Source: Propionibacteriales bacterium (GTDB lineage Bacteria; Actinomycetota; Actinomycetes; Propionibacteriales; Nocardioidaceae). Taken from it: 64,000 nt of DNA. The stretch lies in contig JAPLCC010000059.1 in NCBI GenBank assembly GCA_026392415.1, positions 124,001-188,000 of the forward strand, read 5' to 3'. Positions 14,498 to 24,058 of this stretch are shown here, piece by piece (within the stretch, counting starts at the first letter, position 1; every line of letters begins with the position of its first letter). A program made the translations under genes and the position numbers. The notes beneath the pieces were generated by a model, which worked only from the letters and a program-made list of their open reading frames with translations, was not told where the DNA came from and did not search any database.

Positions 14498-16330
14498 TCA
14501 GGTCACGCTGATCGGCGGCGTCGTCGCCTCGGTGCGGCCGACGTAGGTGATCCGGTAGTCGCCCGGCTCCCCCGCCACCCAGGTGACGTCGGCGCGGAAG
14601 CGCAGACGCCGGTCGCGGCGCCAGGTGATGGTGGTCGTCATCGACGCGTCATCGGCAATCCGTACCCACCCACCAGCTGTCTCCCGCTCCACCCGGAGGT
14701 ACGACGCCCGGAGCACCGCATTCGGATGGTCGGCGTCGAACGTGGCCCTCACCGTCTCCCCGACCCGGGCGGTCCGCGGAGCGCTGCGCACCGCGATCGG
14801 CGCCGACCGCGCGATGCGTGGCGAGCCCACCGGGCTGGCCAGCCGCAGCCGGTGCGGTCGCGGCGGCGTACCGGCATCGACCGGCGCACCCGTCCGCAGC
14901 GCACGGGCGAGGTCGACGAAGGCGGACCGCAGCGCGTCGAGCTCGTGGCGCCCGAAGACGGTCGCGCCACCCTCGTAGAGCTGTTCGTCGTACTCCTCGG
15001 GCGTCGTGACGTAGTGCCCGTAGCCGTTGGCGTAGCCCTGCAGCAGCACCGTCGCGACGTCGACGCCGAGCTCGGCCGCGACCGCGCTCCGGATCCGCCA
15101 CCCGGCGATGACGGTGACCTCCATCGGCAGGCAGACCAGGTGGAGTTGACCCCATCGCATGAGCTGGAGCAGGTAGGTCTCCTGCGCCCAGCGCAGCTGC
15201 CCGATCGGCAGGAACAGGTCCTTGGGTGCCTGCGCCTTCTCCACCTCCGGTCGCCACCGGTAGATCCAACGGGTGATCCGCTCGGGGACGGGGTTGCGCT
15301 TGCCCTCGTCGAACAGCGGCGAGCCCGGGCCGTCGGTCAGCTTGCCAGCCGCGAAGCTGGCACCGAGGATCGCTCGGCCGGTGCGGCCCGACAACGTGGG
15401 CACGTCGGCCAGCCGGAGGTACCGGTGGCGCACGTCGATCGATGCCGTGAGCGCCTCGCCCTCCTGCGCCGCGAGTGCCTGCGCGGCCGCCAATTGCCGG
15501 GCGCCGATGATCGCGGTGTTCTCGCGCTCGTCGTCGGTCGGACCCTTCCCGGGCAGCAGGCCGAGGTTCGGGGAGAGATCGCCCGCGTTGGTCTGGGCGA
15601 AGGCGGTCACGAGCCCGGGCGCAGCGCCCTGCGGATCCGCGGCCTCCTGCTCCCACGCGTACGCCGCCCACCCCTTGTTGTCGGCGCTGATCAGGCAGTT
15701 GCGGTTGGACATCGAGGTGTTGTGGACGGCGAACCAGTTGATCGCGCCGACCAGGTCGCCGTCGCGCTCGAAGCGCAGCAGCGTCGTGGCCGGGTCGATC
15801 CCGCCCGGGAACAGTGCCCGTTCCTCCACCGGATCGCGCTCGAACGCCGCCCGCGCACGATTGGCGCTGGCGTCGGTCAGCAGGCCCCGGTTGAGGACGG
15901 CCGTGGTCGGCGCGAGGTCCGCGTCCGCCCGCGCGATCGCCTCCACGACGCCGTCGACGAGGCGCTGGAACGTGCGGCCGTGGTGACCGGCGGTGGTGAT
16001 GTTGTAGAGCACGTCGTGCCCGTGGCCGCCCGGGCCGCAGTGCGTGTGCGTCGCCGTCAGGACGACGTTGGCCGGACCGTACGTGTCCCCGAACCGCTCG
16101 CGCAACCGGTCGTGGATCGCGGCGACGCCCGCCTGGAAGAACATGCCGATGTCGGCGACGACGAACGCGACCCGCTGCGCCCCGTCATCGAGCACGAAGG
16201 CGCGCGCGTACTGGCGCGACAGGATTCCGTTGCTGCGCTGGTCGGGCATCCCGTAGCCCATCATCCCGACGCCCCACGGCTCACCCGTCACGTCGGCGAT
16301 GCCGCGGCCGATCAACCATCCGTTGCCCAC
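14498..16330 (-). CDS. Neutral ceramidase family amidohydrolase
   Basis: A 610-residue member of the neutral/alkaline ceramidase family, zinc enzymes that hydrolyse the amide bond of ceramide. It opens with 'LIGRGIADVTG', the usual first strand. Zinc-ligand contexts are visible: THTHCGPGG, FAVHNTS, and the later Glu and Tyr regions (MEVTVIAGW, ANGYGHYVTTPEEY). The serine-nucleophile motif reads NAGDLSPN. The C-terminal 120 residues form the Ig-like domain. Unlike the secreted Pseudomonas enzyme there is no signal peptide: the protein starts almost at the mature N-terminus. GTG 16330 is 5 bp after the mazG stop, so it is probably co-transcribed with the mfd block. Confidence 0.88.
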   Translation of the reverse strand: MGNGWLIGRGIADVTGEPWGVGMMGYGMPDQRSNGILSRQYARAFVLDDGAQRVAFVVADIGMFFQAGVAAIHDRLRERFGDTYGPANVVLTATHTHCGPGGHGHDVLYNITTAGHHGRTFQRLVDGVVEAIARADADLAPTTAVLNRGLLTDASANRARAAFERDPVEERALFPGGIDPATTLLRFERDGDLVGAINWFAVHNTSMSNRNCLISADNKGWAAYAWEQEAADPQGAAPGLVTAFAQTNAGDLSPNLGLLPGKGPTDDERENTAIIGARQLAAAQALAAQEGEALTASIDVRHRYLRLADVPTLSGRTGRAILGASFAAGKLTDGPGSPLFDEGKRNPVPERITRWIYRWRPEVEKAQAPKDLFLPIGQLRWAQETYLLQLMRWGQLHLVCLPMEVTVIAGWRIRSAVAAELGVDVATVLLQGYANGYGHYVTTPEEYDEQLYEGGATVFGRHELDALRSAFVDLARALRTGAPVDAGTPPRPHRLRLASPVGSPRIARSAPIAVRSAPRTARVGETVRATFDADHPNAVLRASYLRVERETAGGWVRIADDASMTTTITWRRDRRLRFRADVTWVAGEPGDYRITYVGRTEATTPPISVT

Positions 16331-16335
16331 GGCGC

Positions 16336-16956
16336 CTACAGCCGCTTGCGTACGACGTCGCGCAGCGCCTGCTCGGGATCGACTCCCGCGGCGCGTGCCT
16401 CGGCGACCAAGGCCAGCAGGCGTTCACCGATGTCACCGGCAGCCGGGTCGACATCAGCCGGCTCGCCGGCACGGGCCAGTCGCTCGAGCACCTTGTCGGC
16501 GTACAGCAGCGCGGGAAGGGCGGACGGCAGTCCGTCGCCGAGAGCGACGCCGGCCTTCTCGGTGGCCTTCACCTGCTGCCAGAGCTCGTTGACGCCGTCG
16601 GCGTCCAGGGCCTCGTCGTCGGGCCCCGGAGCAAACACGTGCGGGTTGCGCCGCCGCATCTTGGCAGTGATCCCCTCCGCGACGTCGGCCAGGTCGAAGT
16701 CGCCGCGTTCCTCGGCGATCACCGCGTGGAAGACGACCTGCAGCAACACGTCGCCGAGCTCCTCGGCCAGGTGTGACCAGTCACCCGACACCTCCGCTGC
16801 GTCGATCGCGTCGACCGTCTCGTAGGTCTCCTCGAGGAGGTAACGCACCAGCGAGCGATGGGTCTGCTCCTGCTTCCACGGGCACTCGGCCCGTAGCCGG
16901 CGCATCACGGACACGAACTCCGCAACAGCGGAGTCGGCGTCCGGGCCGGCCGGCAC
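16336..16956 (-). CDS. mazG: MazG nucleoside triphosphate pyrophosphohydrolase
   Basis: Hydrolyses (d)NTPs, including damaged ones, to NMP and pyrophosphate. It shows the MazG signature: 'LRAECPWKQEQTHRSL', the metal-binding EETYE and 'EELGDVLLQVVFHA'. About 206 residues from GTG 16956, two bases after the upstream stop; in-frame upstream starts to 17004 exist but would overlap that gene. It sits downstream of mfd and a SurA-N lipoprotein, much like the mfd-mazG-lpqU order in mycobacteria. It is shorter than two-domain E. coli MazG and ends in a helical tail. Confidence 0.9.
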   Translation of the reverse strand: MPAGPDADSAVAEFVSVMRRLRAECPWKQEQTHRSLVRYLLEETYETVDAIDAAEVSGDWSHLAEELGDVLLQVVFHAVIAEERGDFDLADVAEGITAKMRRRNPHVFAPGPDDEALDADGVNELWQQVKATEKAGVALGDGLPSALPALLYADKVLERLARAGEPADVDPAAGDIGERLLALVAEARAAGVDPEQALRDVVRKRL

Positions 16957-16958
16957 GG

Positions 16959-17696
16959 TCAGGCGCCCGGCACCTGAGGGGTCGCTGCAGCGACCGGGCC
17001 GCAAAGCTGCTCGGGAGGCAGCGCGTTGACCTGCTCGGCCGTCAGCTTGCTGGTGTCGACCACCGAGCCCGCCTCGCCGCTGACGGGCACCGACAGGCTG
17101 TCGCCGTCGAAGTAGCCGGTCTCTGCGTTGTACTCACCGAACACGGGGTTGAGCTCGGGTTCGTGGTCGGCCAGCCACGCGTCAGCGAGCGCGATGCCGC
17201 GACCGATGGCCTGCTCGCCGGTGACGGCTTGTCCGGTCTCGGCCTGCAGCGCCTGGGAGCCCAGTTGCTCGGCGACCCCCGACAATCGCAGCTGGAGCCA
17301 GGTGAGCCACTCGAACGAGTCGTAGTTGTCGTCGTCGACCTCGCCCAGCTCGTCCCAGAAGCCCCGGACCGTCGCCTCGTCGATGGTGTCGGACGGAAGC
17401 GGGATGTCGAGCTCCTCGGCGAGCGCGTCGATGGCCACGGCCCGCGTCCACGCCTGGGCGAACTGGCCACGCACCAGCCCGGTCGGCACGGCAGAAGCCT
17501 GCTCGTTGACGTCGAGCAGGTCGCAGTAGTCCTGGACGGCCTGGTCGACCCGGCTCAGCTCGAGGCTCTGGCCGTCGACCTCGGCAGCGACGCCGGGCTT
17601 GGCGCCCTCGTCGGTCAGGCCACACCCGGCCGCCATGATCGCCACTGCCGCAAGGGCCGCGACGTTCCGCCAGTGCCCACTGAGGGGAGGACGCAC
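16959..17696 (-). CDS. Lipoprotein with SurA N-terminal-like domain
   Basis: A 245-residue exported lipoprotein. The signal peptide ends in lipobox MAAGC (Cys25), followed by 'AAEVDGQSLELSRVDQAVQ', the first element of SurA_N/chaperone-like domains, then a helical body. No parvulin PPIase domain follows, so it is a chaperone-like domain only. Start GTG 17696; AAGGAG at the very end of mfd serves as ribosome site 6 nt upstream. Its place between mfd and mazG is a conserved actinobacterial arrangement. Its client is unknown. Confidence 0.85.
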   Translation of the reverse strand: MRPPLSGHWRNVAALAAVAIMAAGCGLTDEGAKPGVAAEVDGQSLELSRVDQAVQDYCDLLDVNEQASAVPTGLVRGQFAQAWTRAVAIDALAEELDIPLPSDTIDEATVRGFWDELGEVDDDNYDSFEWLTWLQLRLSGVAEQLGSQALQAETGQAVTGEQAIGRGIALADAWLADHEPELNPVFGEYNAETGYFDGDSLSVPVSGEAGSVVDTSKLTAEQVNALPPEQLCGPVAAATPQVPGA

Positions 17697-17699
17697 GCT

Positions 17700-20600
17700 C
17701 TACTCCTTCGGGTCGATGACCGAGTCGATGACCAGTCGAGCCCATTCAAGCAGGGCGATCCCCTCGAGGGGACGCCCCGTCTGTCCGGGAGTGCCGGGGC
17801 GTGGCACCAGGATCGACTCCAACTGCGCCTTGACGATCGACTTCGGGAACATTCGCTGGAGCCGGATGGTCCGCGATTCCGGCAGTACGACGGGCGCGAA
17901 CCGCACGTTCTTGCCGACCGTCGAGATCTCCCGGATGCCGGCGGCGCGCACTCGCGCACGGAACCGGGCGACGAGCAGCAGCGCCGCGACCTGCTCCGGC
18001 GGCTCGCCGTAGCGGTCGTCGAGCTCGGCGATGATCTCGTCGACGTCGGCATCCGTGCGGACCTCGGCCAGGCGCTTGTACATCTCCAGCCGCAGCCGCT
18101 CGCTCGGGATGTAGTCGTGCGGCAGGTGGGCCTCGACGGGCAGCTCGATGCGCACCTCCTCGAGCACCTCGGGCGCGCCGCCGTCGTCGCGGAAGTCGCG
18201 CACGGCCTCGCCGACCAGGCGGACGTAGAGGTCGAAGCCGACGTCGGCGATGTGGCCGGACTGCTCCCCGCCCAGCAGGTTGCCGGCGCCGCGGATCTCG
18301 AGGTCCTTCATGGCGATCGCCATGCCGCCACCGAGGTCGGAGTGCTGCGCCAGTGTCGCGAGCCGCTCGTGAGCGGTCTCGGTCAGGGGCTTCTCGGTCG
18401 GGTAGAGGAAGTAGGCGTAGGCCCGCTCACGGGAACGACCGACGCGGCCACGCAACTGGTGCAGCTGCGAGAGGCCGAGGGTGTCGGCTCGTTCGATGAT
18501 CATCGTGTTGGCGTTGGAGACGTCGAGGCCGGACTCGACGATCGTCGTGCAGACCAGGACGTCGAAGCGCTTCTCCCAGAAGTCGAGCATCACCTGCTCC
18601 AACTGGTGCTCGCCCATCTGGCCGTGGGCGGTGGCGACCCGCGCGTCGGGGACCAGCTCGCGCAGCTTGGCTGCGGCCTTCTCGATGGAGTTCACCCGGT
18701 TGTGGATGTAGAAGACCTGGCCATCGCGCAGCAGCTCGCGGCGAACGGCCGCCACGACCTGGCGGTCCTCGTAACCACCGACGTAGGTCAGCACCGGGTG
18801 CCGTTCCTCGGGCGGGGTGGTGATGGTCGACATCTCGCGGATGCCCGTGATCGCCATCTCGAGCGTTCGCGGGATCGGTGTCGCACTCATCGACAGCACG
18901 TCGACCGAGGTGCGCAACCGCTTCATCGCCTCCTTGTGCTCGACGCCGAAACGCTGTTCCTCGTCGACGATGATCAGACCGAGGTCCTTGAACCGGATGT
19001 CGGCATTGAAGAGCCGGTGCGTGCCGACCACGACGTCGATAGTGCCGTCGGTGAGGCCGGCCATCACCTCGGTCGCTTCCTTGTCGGTCTGGAACCGGCT
19101 CAGCGCCTTGAGGTTGATCGGGAAGCCGCTCATCCGCTCACTGAACGTCGCCAGGTGCTGGCTGACCAGCAGCGTCGTCGGCACCAGTACGGCGACCTGC
19201 TTGCCGTCCTGCACCGCCTTGAACGCCGCGCGGACGGCGATCTCGGTCTTCCCGTAGCCGACGTCACCGCAGACCAGGCGGTCCATCGGCACCGTCCGCT
19301 GCATGTCGGCCTTGACCTCGTCGACCGTGGTCAGCTGGTCCGGCGTCTCGTGGAACGGGAAGGCGTCCTCGAGCTCGCGCTGCCAGGGGGTGTCAGGGCC
19401 GAAGGCGTGACCCTTGGTCGCCTGGCGGGCGGCGTACAGCTTGATCAGCTCGGCCGCGATCTCGCGGACCGCCTTGCGCGCCTTGTTCTTGCGCTTGGTC
19501 CAGTCGCCGCCGCCGAGCCGGTCGAGGCTGGGCTGCTCGCCGCCGACGTAGCGGGTGATCTGGTCGAGCGTGTCGGCCGGGACGTAGAGCCGGTCCGGCG
19601 GGCCGCCACGCTTCGACGGGCCGTACTCGAGCAGGAGGTACTCACGGACCGCGCCGTGCACCTCGCGCTGCTTCATCTCGACGAAACGGCCGACGCCGTG
19701 CTGCTCGTGGACGACGTAGTCGCCGGCCTTGAGCTCGAGCGGATCGATCTGCTTCTTGCGGCGGACCGGCATCGCGCCCTTGTCGCGCATCGACGCCTTC
19801 GAGCCGACGATGTCCTCGCCGGTCAGCACGACCAGGTGACGTCCTTCGTCGACGAGGCCATGGCCGAGCGCCCCACAGGTGACAGTGACGACGGCGGCGT
19901 CCAGCGCAGCGCCGGTCGGGACGTCCTCCACGAAGCGGGCCGGGACGTCCCGCTCCCCCAATGCCTCGACCATGCGGTGGGCCGGGCCGTGGCCTGCGTG
20001 CACGACGACGACGGCGTGTCCGTCGGCGTGCCAGCGGGTCATGTCGGCGAACGCCTTCTCGACGTCGCCGCGATAAGTCGGCGCGGGCTGCGCACCGAGG
20101 CGGGCAGGTTCATCGAGTAGCTCGGTCCCGAGGGACGAGGGATCGGGCGTATCGAGATGCAGCCCGAACGGGCTGAACGTCCACCAGCTCTGACCGAGGC
20201 CGCGCGCGTGGCTGCGCACATCTCCCAGTGACTGGTACGACGCCGCCTGCAGGTCGATCGGCGCCTGCCCGCCGACTGCGGCAGTCGCCCACGAGGCCGC
20301 GAGGAACTCCTCGCTCGTCGCGACGAGGTCGTGGGCGCGAGCCCGCGCCCGCTCCGGGTCGAGCACCAGGATCTGGGTGTCGGCGGGCAGCAGGTCGACC
20401 AGCAGCTCGAGCTCGTCGACCAGCGCCGGGATCAGCGCCTCCATGCCCTCGACGGCGATCCCGTTGGCCATCTTGTCGGTGATCTCGAGCAGCTGCGGGT
20501 GCTTGCGGCCGAGCTCGCCGGCGCGCGCCCGGACCTCGTCGGTCAGCAGGAGCTCGCGACACGGCGGCGCCCAGAGCCGGTCGACAGCAGCGATGGTGCG

Positions 20601-21257
20601 TTGGTCGGCGACGGCGAACGAGCGGATCTCCTCGACCTCCTCGCCCCAGAACTCCACACGCAGCGGGTGCTCCTCGGTGGGCGGGAACACGTCGACGATG
20701 CCGCCACGCACGGCGAACTCGCCGCGCTTCTCGACCAGGTCGACGCGCGAGTAGGCGGCCCCGATGAGCCCCGCCACGACGGCGTCGAGGTCGGCGGTCC
20801 CGCCCACCTGGAGCTCGACCGGCGTCAGGTCACCGAGACCCTTCACCTGCGGCTGGAGCATCGACCGGACGGGCGCGACGATGACCTTGACCGGACCCGT
20901 GGCAGCGTCGGAGCCCGGGTGGCAGATCCGTCGCAGCACCGCGAGCCTGCGGCCCACGGTGTCGCTGCGCGGGCTGAGCCGCTCGTGCGGAAGGGTCTCC
21001 CAGCTCGGGTAGTAGGCGACGCCGCTCGGGTCGAGCAGGTCACCGAGCTCGGCCACCAGCTGCTCGGCCTCGCGCGTCGTCGCCGTGACCACCAGCAGCG
21101 GTCGTCCGTTGCCGGCCAGGCCGGCAGCCAGGAACGGGCGCAGGGCCTCCGGTCCGGTCAGCTCACCGGTCGGCTGAGTCGCCTCGGCGGCCTCGGTGAG
21201 CGCAGAGGCGAGGGTCGGATCGGCAAGGACGGCGTCGGCGAGGCCGGCGAGGCGCAT
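17700..21257 (-). CDS. mfd: Transcription-repair coupling factor Mfd
   Basis: An 1185-residue ATP-dependent DNA translocase that removes RNA polymerase stalled at lesions and recruits UvrA. Order: UvrB-like N-terminal module (about 1-340), a linker, the RNA-polymerase interaction domain (near 'DYVVHEQHGVGRFVEM', about 505-580), the SF2 motor with Walker A GDVGYGKTE and DEEQ box (IVDEEQRFG), the helicase C domain with 'VGRSRERAYAYF', and the TRCF C-terminal domain. Full length for the family. It is first of the block mfd, SurA-N lipoprotein, mazG, ceramidase, with short gaps throughout. Confidence 0.97.
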   Translation of the reverse strand: MRLAGLADAVLADPTLASALTEAAEATQPTGELTGPEALRPFLAAGLAGNGRPLLVVTATTREAEQLVAELGDLLDPSGVAYYPSWETLPHERLSPRSDTVGRRLAVLRRICHPGSDAATGPVKVIVAPVRSMLQPQVKGLGDLTPVELQVGGTADLDAVVAGLIGAAYSRVDLVEKRGEFAVRGGIVDVFPPTEEHPLRVEFWGEEVEEIRSFAVADQRTIAAVDRLWAPPCRELLLTDEVRARAGELGRKHPQLLEITDKMANGIAVEGMEALIPALVDELELLVDLLPADTQILVLDPERARARAHDLVATSEEFLAASWATAAVGGQAPIDLQAASYQSLGDVRSHARGLGQSWWTFSPFGLHLDTPDPSSLGTELLDEPARLGAQPAPTYRGDVEKAFADMTRWHADGHAVVVVHAGHGPAHRMVEALGERDVPARFVEDVPTGAALDAAVVTVTCGALGHGLVDEGRHLVVLTGEDIVGSKASMRDKGAMPVRRKKQIDPLELKAGDYVVHEQHGVGRFVEMKQREVHGAVREYLLLEYGPSKRGGPPDRLYVPADTLDQITRYVGGEQPSLDRLGGGDWTKRKNKARKAVREIAAELIKLYAARQATKGHAFGPDTPWQRELEDAFPFHETPDQLTTVDEVKADMQRTVPMDRLVCGDVGYGKTEIAVRAAFKAVQDGKQVAVLVPTTLLVSQHLATFSERMSGFPINLKALSRFQTDKEATEVMAGLTDGTIDVVVGTHRLFNADIRFKDLGLIIVDEEQRFGVEHKEAMKRLRTSVDVLSMSATPIPRTLEMAITGIREMSTITTPPEERHPVLTYVGGYEDRQVVAAVRRELLRDGQVFYIHNRVNSIEKAAAKLRELVPDARVATAHGQMGEHQLEQVMLDFWEKRFDVLVCTTIVESGLDVSNANTMIIERADTLGLSQLHQLRGRVGRSRERAYAYFLYPTEKPLTETAHERLATLAQHSDLGGGMAIAMKDLEIRGAGNLLGGEQSGHIADVGFDLYVRLVGEAVRDFRDDGGAPEVLEEVRIELPVEAHLPHDYIPSERLRLEMYKRLAEVRTDADVDEIIAELDDRYGEPPEQVAALLLVARFRARVRAAGIREISTVGKNVRFAPVVLPESRTIRLQRMFPKSIVKAQLESILVPRPGTPGQTGRPLEGIALLEWARLVIDSVIDPKE

Positions 21258-21291
21258 GGGTCAGACTTTCGTGGAGGGGCAACGCAATTGG

Positions 21292-21315
21292 CCCCCGGTC
21301 AGCTGGGACCGGGGG
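21292..21315 (-). terminator. Hairpin terminator after pstB
   Basis: Perfect 9-bp arms CCCCCGGTC (21292-21300) and GACCGGGGG (21307-21315) with a 6-nt loop, between the pstB stop and the mfd start on the same strand. It probably ends the pst operon. Confidence 0.6.
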
Positions 21316-21352
21316 TGTTCCACCCAGCCTAACGGTGCTCGCCGACAGCGGG

Positions 21353-22252
21353 TCAGCCGAAGCGACCGTTGACGTAGTCCATGGTCCGCGAGTCCTGCGG
21401 GTGGTGGAACATCGCGTTCGTCGCACCGTGCTCGACGATCACTCCCGGTGTCCCCTGCGCGGCGAGGAAGAACGCGCACTCGTCGGAGACGCGGGCCGCC
21501 TGCTGCATGTTGTGGGTGACGATGACGATCGTGACCTCCCGGGCCAGCTCGAGCATCGTCTCCTCGATGACCCGCGTGGACGTCGGATCGAGGGCCGAGC
21601 ACGGCTCATCCATCAGCAGCACCCGTGGGCGGATCGCAAGGGACCGGGCGATGCAGAGCCGCTGCTGCTGTCCGCCGGACAGCCCGCCACCCGGGGCGTC
21701 GAGGCGATCCTTGACCTCGTTCCAGAGGCCGCCCTTGATCAGGCAGGACTCGACGAGGTCGTCCTTGTCCGACCGTCGCAGACGAGTGCCGGTCAGCTTC
21801 AGCCCGGCCAGCACGTTCTCGCGGATCGACATCGCCGGGAACGGGTTCGGCTTCTGGAAGACCATGCCGATCGAACGGCGGGCATCGATCAGCCGCTTGC
21901 CCGGGTCGTAGATGTCCTCGCCGTCGAGGAGCACCTCGCCGGCGAGCTGGGCAGAAGGAACCAGCTCGTGCATCCGGTTGAGGATGCGCAGGAAGGTGGA
22001 CTTGCCGCAGCCCGACGGGCCGATCAGCGCCGTGATGCCGCCCGCAGGCATCGTCAGCGAGACCCGGTCGAGGACCTTGTGGTTCCCGAACCACGCCGTG
22101 ATGTCGCGGGCTTCGAGTTCGGCCAATCCGGTCGGCGGGGCCGGGTCCACCGAGGCGGCCGGATCGAGGCGCGGCACGGCCGGGATGGTCTGCGTGTCCG
22201 CCTCGAGGATGTCCCCGGCGGTGGTCGGTGCGGTCGAACTGTTCGTGGTCAT
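21353..22252 (-). CDS. pstB: Phosphate ABC transporter ATPase PstB
   Basis: ATPase of the high-affinity phosphate importer, 299 residues. It shows Walker A GPSGCGKST, the PstB-typical 'VFQKPNPFPAMSI', signature LSGGQQQRLCIARS and Walker B 'VLLMDEPCSALD'. The N-terminus is about 45 residues longer than E. coli PstB, with a Pro/Ala/Thr-rich extension. It is the last gene of the pst cluster, about 8 kb from pstC-pstA, with binding proteins and a sortase-fold gene between. The 63-bp gap after the broken binding-protein gene shows no obvious promoter. Confidence 0.94.
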   Translation of the reverse strand: MTTNSSTAPTTAGDILEADTQTIPAVPRLDPAASVDPAPPTGLAELEARDITAWFGNHKVLDRVSLTMPAGGITALIGPSGCGKSTFLRILNRMHELVPSAQLAGEVLLDGEDIYDPGKRLIDARRSIGMVFQKPNPFPAMSIRENVLAGLKLTGTRLRRSDKDDLVESCLIKGGLWNEVKDRLDAPGGGLSGGQQQRLCIARSLAIRPRVLLMDEPCSALDPTSTRVIEETMLELAREVTIVIVTHNMQQAARVSDECAFFLAAQGTPGVIVEHGATNAMFHHPQDSRTMDYVNGRFG

Positions 22253-22315
22253 ACGTGGTCCTTCGTGGAACGGGGTGACCCGGGCGGCCGCCGTCGGCGA
22301 CCGCCCGGGCCCTGG

Positions 22316-23990
22316 TCACCGCTGGGTGATGTAGAACGACTTGGTCTTCTTGGGCGCGAGCGTGTTGCCGGCCCAGGTGATGACGACCTTCTTCTTGCCT
22401 CGCGACATCTTGATCAGCGTGATCGTGACCTTGCCCTTGGACAGGGTTCCCGATCCGACGACCTTCGTTCCGACCTTGAGGACGACCTTGCCGGTCGCCT
22501 TGGTGGTCGTGCCGAGGAGCGTCACGGTGACGGTGCCCCTGCCTCGGGCACCCGGGCTCGTCGCGGTCGGGAACGACTCGGTGATCGACGCCGTCGTCCG
22601 CACCAGCACGCTGGCAGGCGTCGCGTCGGTCGAGCCGGCGAACGCGGCAGCGTTGGTCGGCACGAACTGGGCGGCGTACGAGTGGTTGCCCGGCTTCACG
22701 CTCGTCAGGCTCTTCGTCGCGACACCGTTGATGACCGGAACGCCGGTGGCGACCACGGTGGCTCCGTCACGGAAGGTGACCGTGCCGGCGCCGGCGATCG
22801 GCGTGACGTTCGCACGGAGGCTGACCGTGCGAGCCGAGGGACTGCTCGCCGTGGTGCTGGTCGACGTCGCCGTCGGTACGGCGGCCACGGTGACCGGGTC
22901 CGCGTCGTCCTGCGAAGCGCCGAAGCCGGCACCCGGTGCGAACACCGCGGTGTAGGTGTGCGCGCCGGCCGTGACCCCCGTGATCGTCGTGGTCGCGACG
23001 CCACCGCTGAGGGCGACGCCGGATGCGACGACGTTCGCGCCTTCCTTGAAGGTCACGGTGCCCGTGGCTGCCGGGCTGGACGTGACGGTCGCCGTGAGGG
23101 TGACCTGGCCCGGGTTGTTGCTCACTGCTGCCAGAACCGTCGAGGTGGCGGTCTCCTCGCCGTTGACCTGGAAGTTGGTGGTGGCGAGGGTGGTCTGGAC
23201 GCCGCACTCACCGCCATCGGCCTCGGAGTCGAGCTGACCGAAGCCGGCCGCCTCGATCAGGGCAAGGGCGTCGTCGGAGCAGACGAAGCCGGTCGGGCCG
23301 AAGACCGCCTGGATCTTCGAGTCGGCCAGCTCCGCACCACGCACCACGTTGTACAACGCACGCTGAGCAGTCCAGCCCGCCTCGATCCGCAACGTCGAAC
23401 CCAGCAGACCGGCACACCAGCCGAGCCACCCACCTGGTTCCAGTTCGTGACCTCACCCTTGTAGATCTGCACGATCTGGGCCGTCGTCAACGACACCGGA
23501 GCATTCGAAGGAGTCGAGTTCGACACCGCCAACGCCAACTCGTCGACCGCGAACGGAAGTGCCTTGAGACCATCGTTGATCTCAGCGGTGCTCAACGCCG
23601 AGGACGACCGCGCGAAGTCCACGTCCGGGTTGTTCGTCGCCGGACGCAACAGGTTCTTGCCCGAACCCGAACCGTTCGGACGCGTGATCGAACCACCCGG
23701 CAACGCGATCGTCCCACCACCCGTCGCGGCATACGTCGCAACCTTGAACGCCGGAGCCGGCAACGCACCGTTCCACGCCTGCGCCAACGACCACACCGCG
23801 TGCTGACTCGTGTCCGAACCCACACCGATCAGATCGTGTCCGAACCCACACCGATCAGATCAGTGGCGACGGGAGTGAAGGTGGTGTCGTCCGGCTCCAC
23901 TGCGTGGGCCGACGGTGCCGCCGCGACGAGCAGTGCACTCGCGACGAGGGCGCCGGTCAGCGACCCCGCAACAGTTCTGCGTACTGACAT
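22316..23990 (-). pseudogene. Broken PstS-like binding protein with Ig-like repeats
   Basis: Remains of a secreted phosphate-binding-type protein. It starts at ATG 23990 (AAGGA upstream) with a signal peptide ending Ala-His-Ala and reaches 'DLIGVGSDT', where a 26-bp tandem duplication (23810-23861) shifts the frame to an immediate stop. Deleting one copy restores 'GSDTSQHAVWSLAQAW', the PstS phosphate-loop context. The second frame runs to 'VTNWNQVGGSAG'; then near 23405-23425 an out-of-frame deletion removes the middle of the domain, and the third frame resumes at 'AGLLGSTLRIEAG'. After it come two or three Ig-like repeats (about 22450-23180) and a basic C-terminus with no anchor. An assembly error is possible. 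Confidence 0.75.
23810..23861. repeat. 26-bp perfect tandem duplication inside PstS-like gene
   Basis: Two identical 26-bp copies, 23810-23835 and 23836-23861, each beginning GTGTCCGAAC and ending GATCAGATC on the plus strand. Since 26 is not a multiple of three, the reading frame breaks. The phase and coding sense are restored exactly if one copy is removed. Confidence 0.9.
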
Positions 23991-24058
23991 CTCTTTGTCT
24001 CTTCCTTTGAAGGGTGAGGCGTTTCTCGGATGGGTTGGATGGAACGTCTTGTGATGGG

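Noticed and set aside
16773..20120. 1115-residue plus-strand open frame opposite mfd and mazG
   Set aside because: Antisense to full-length Mfd with intact helicase motifs.
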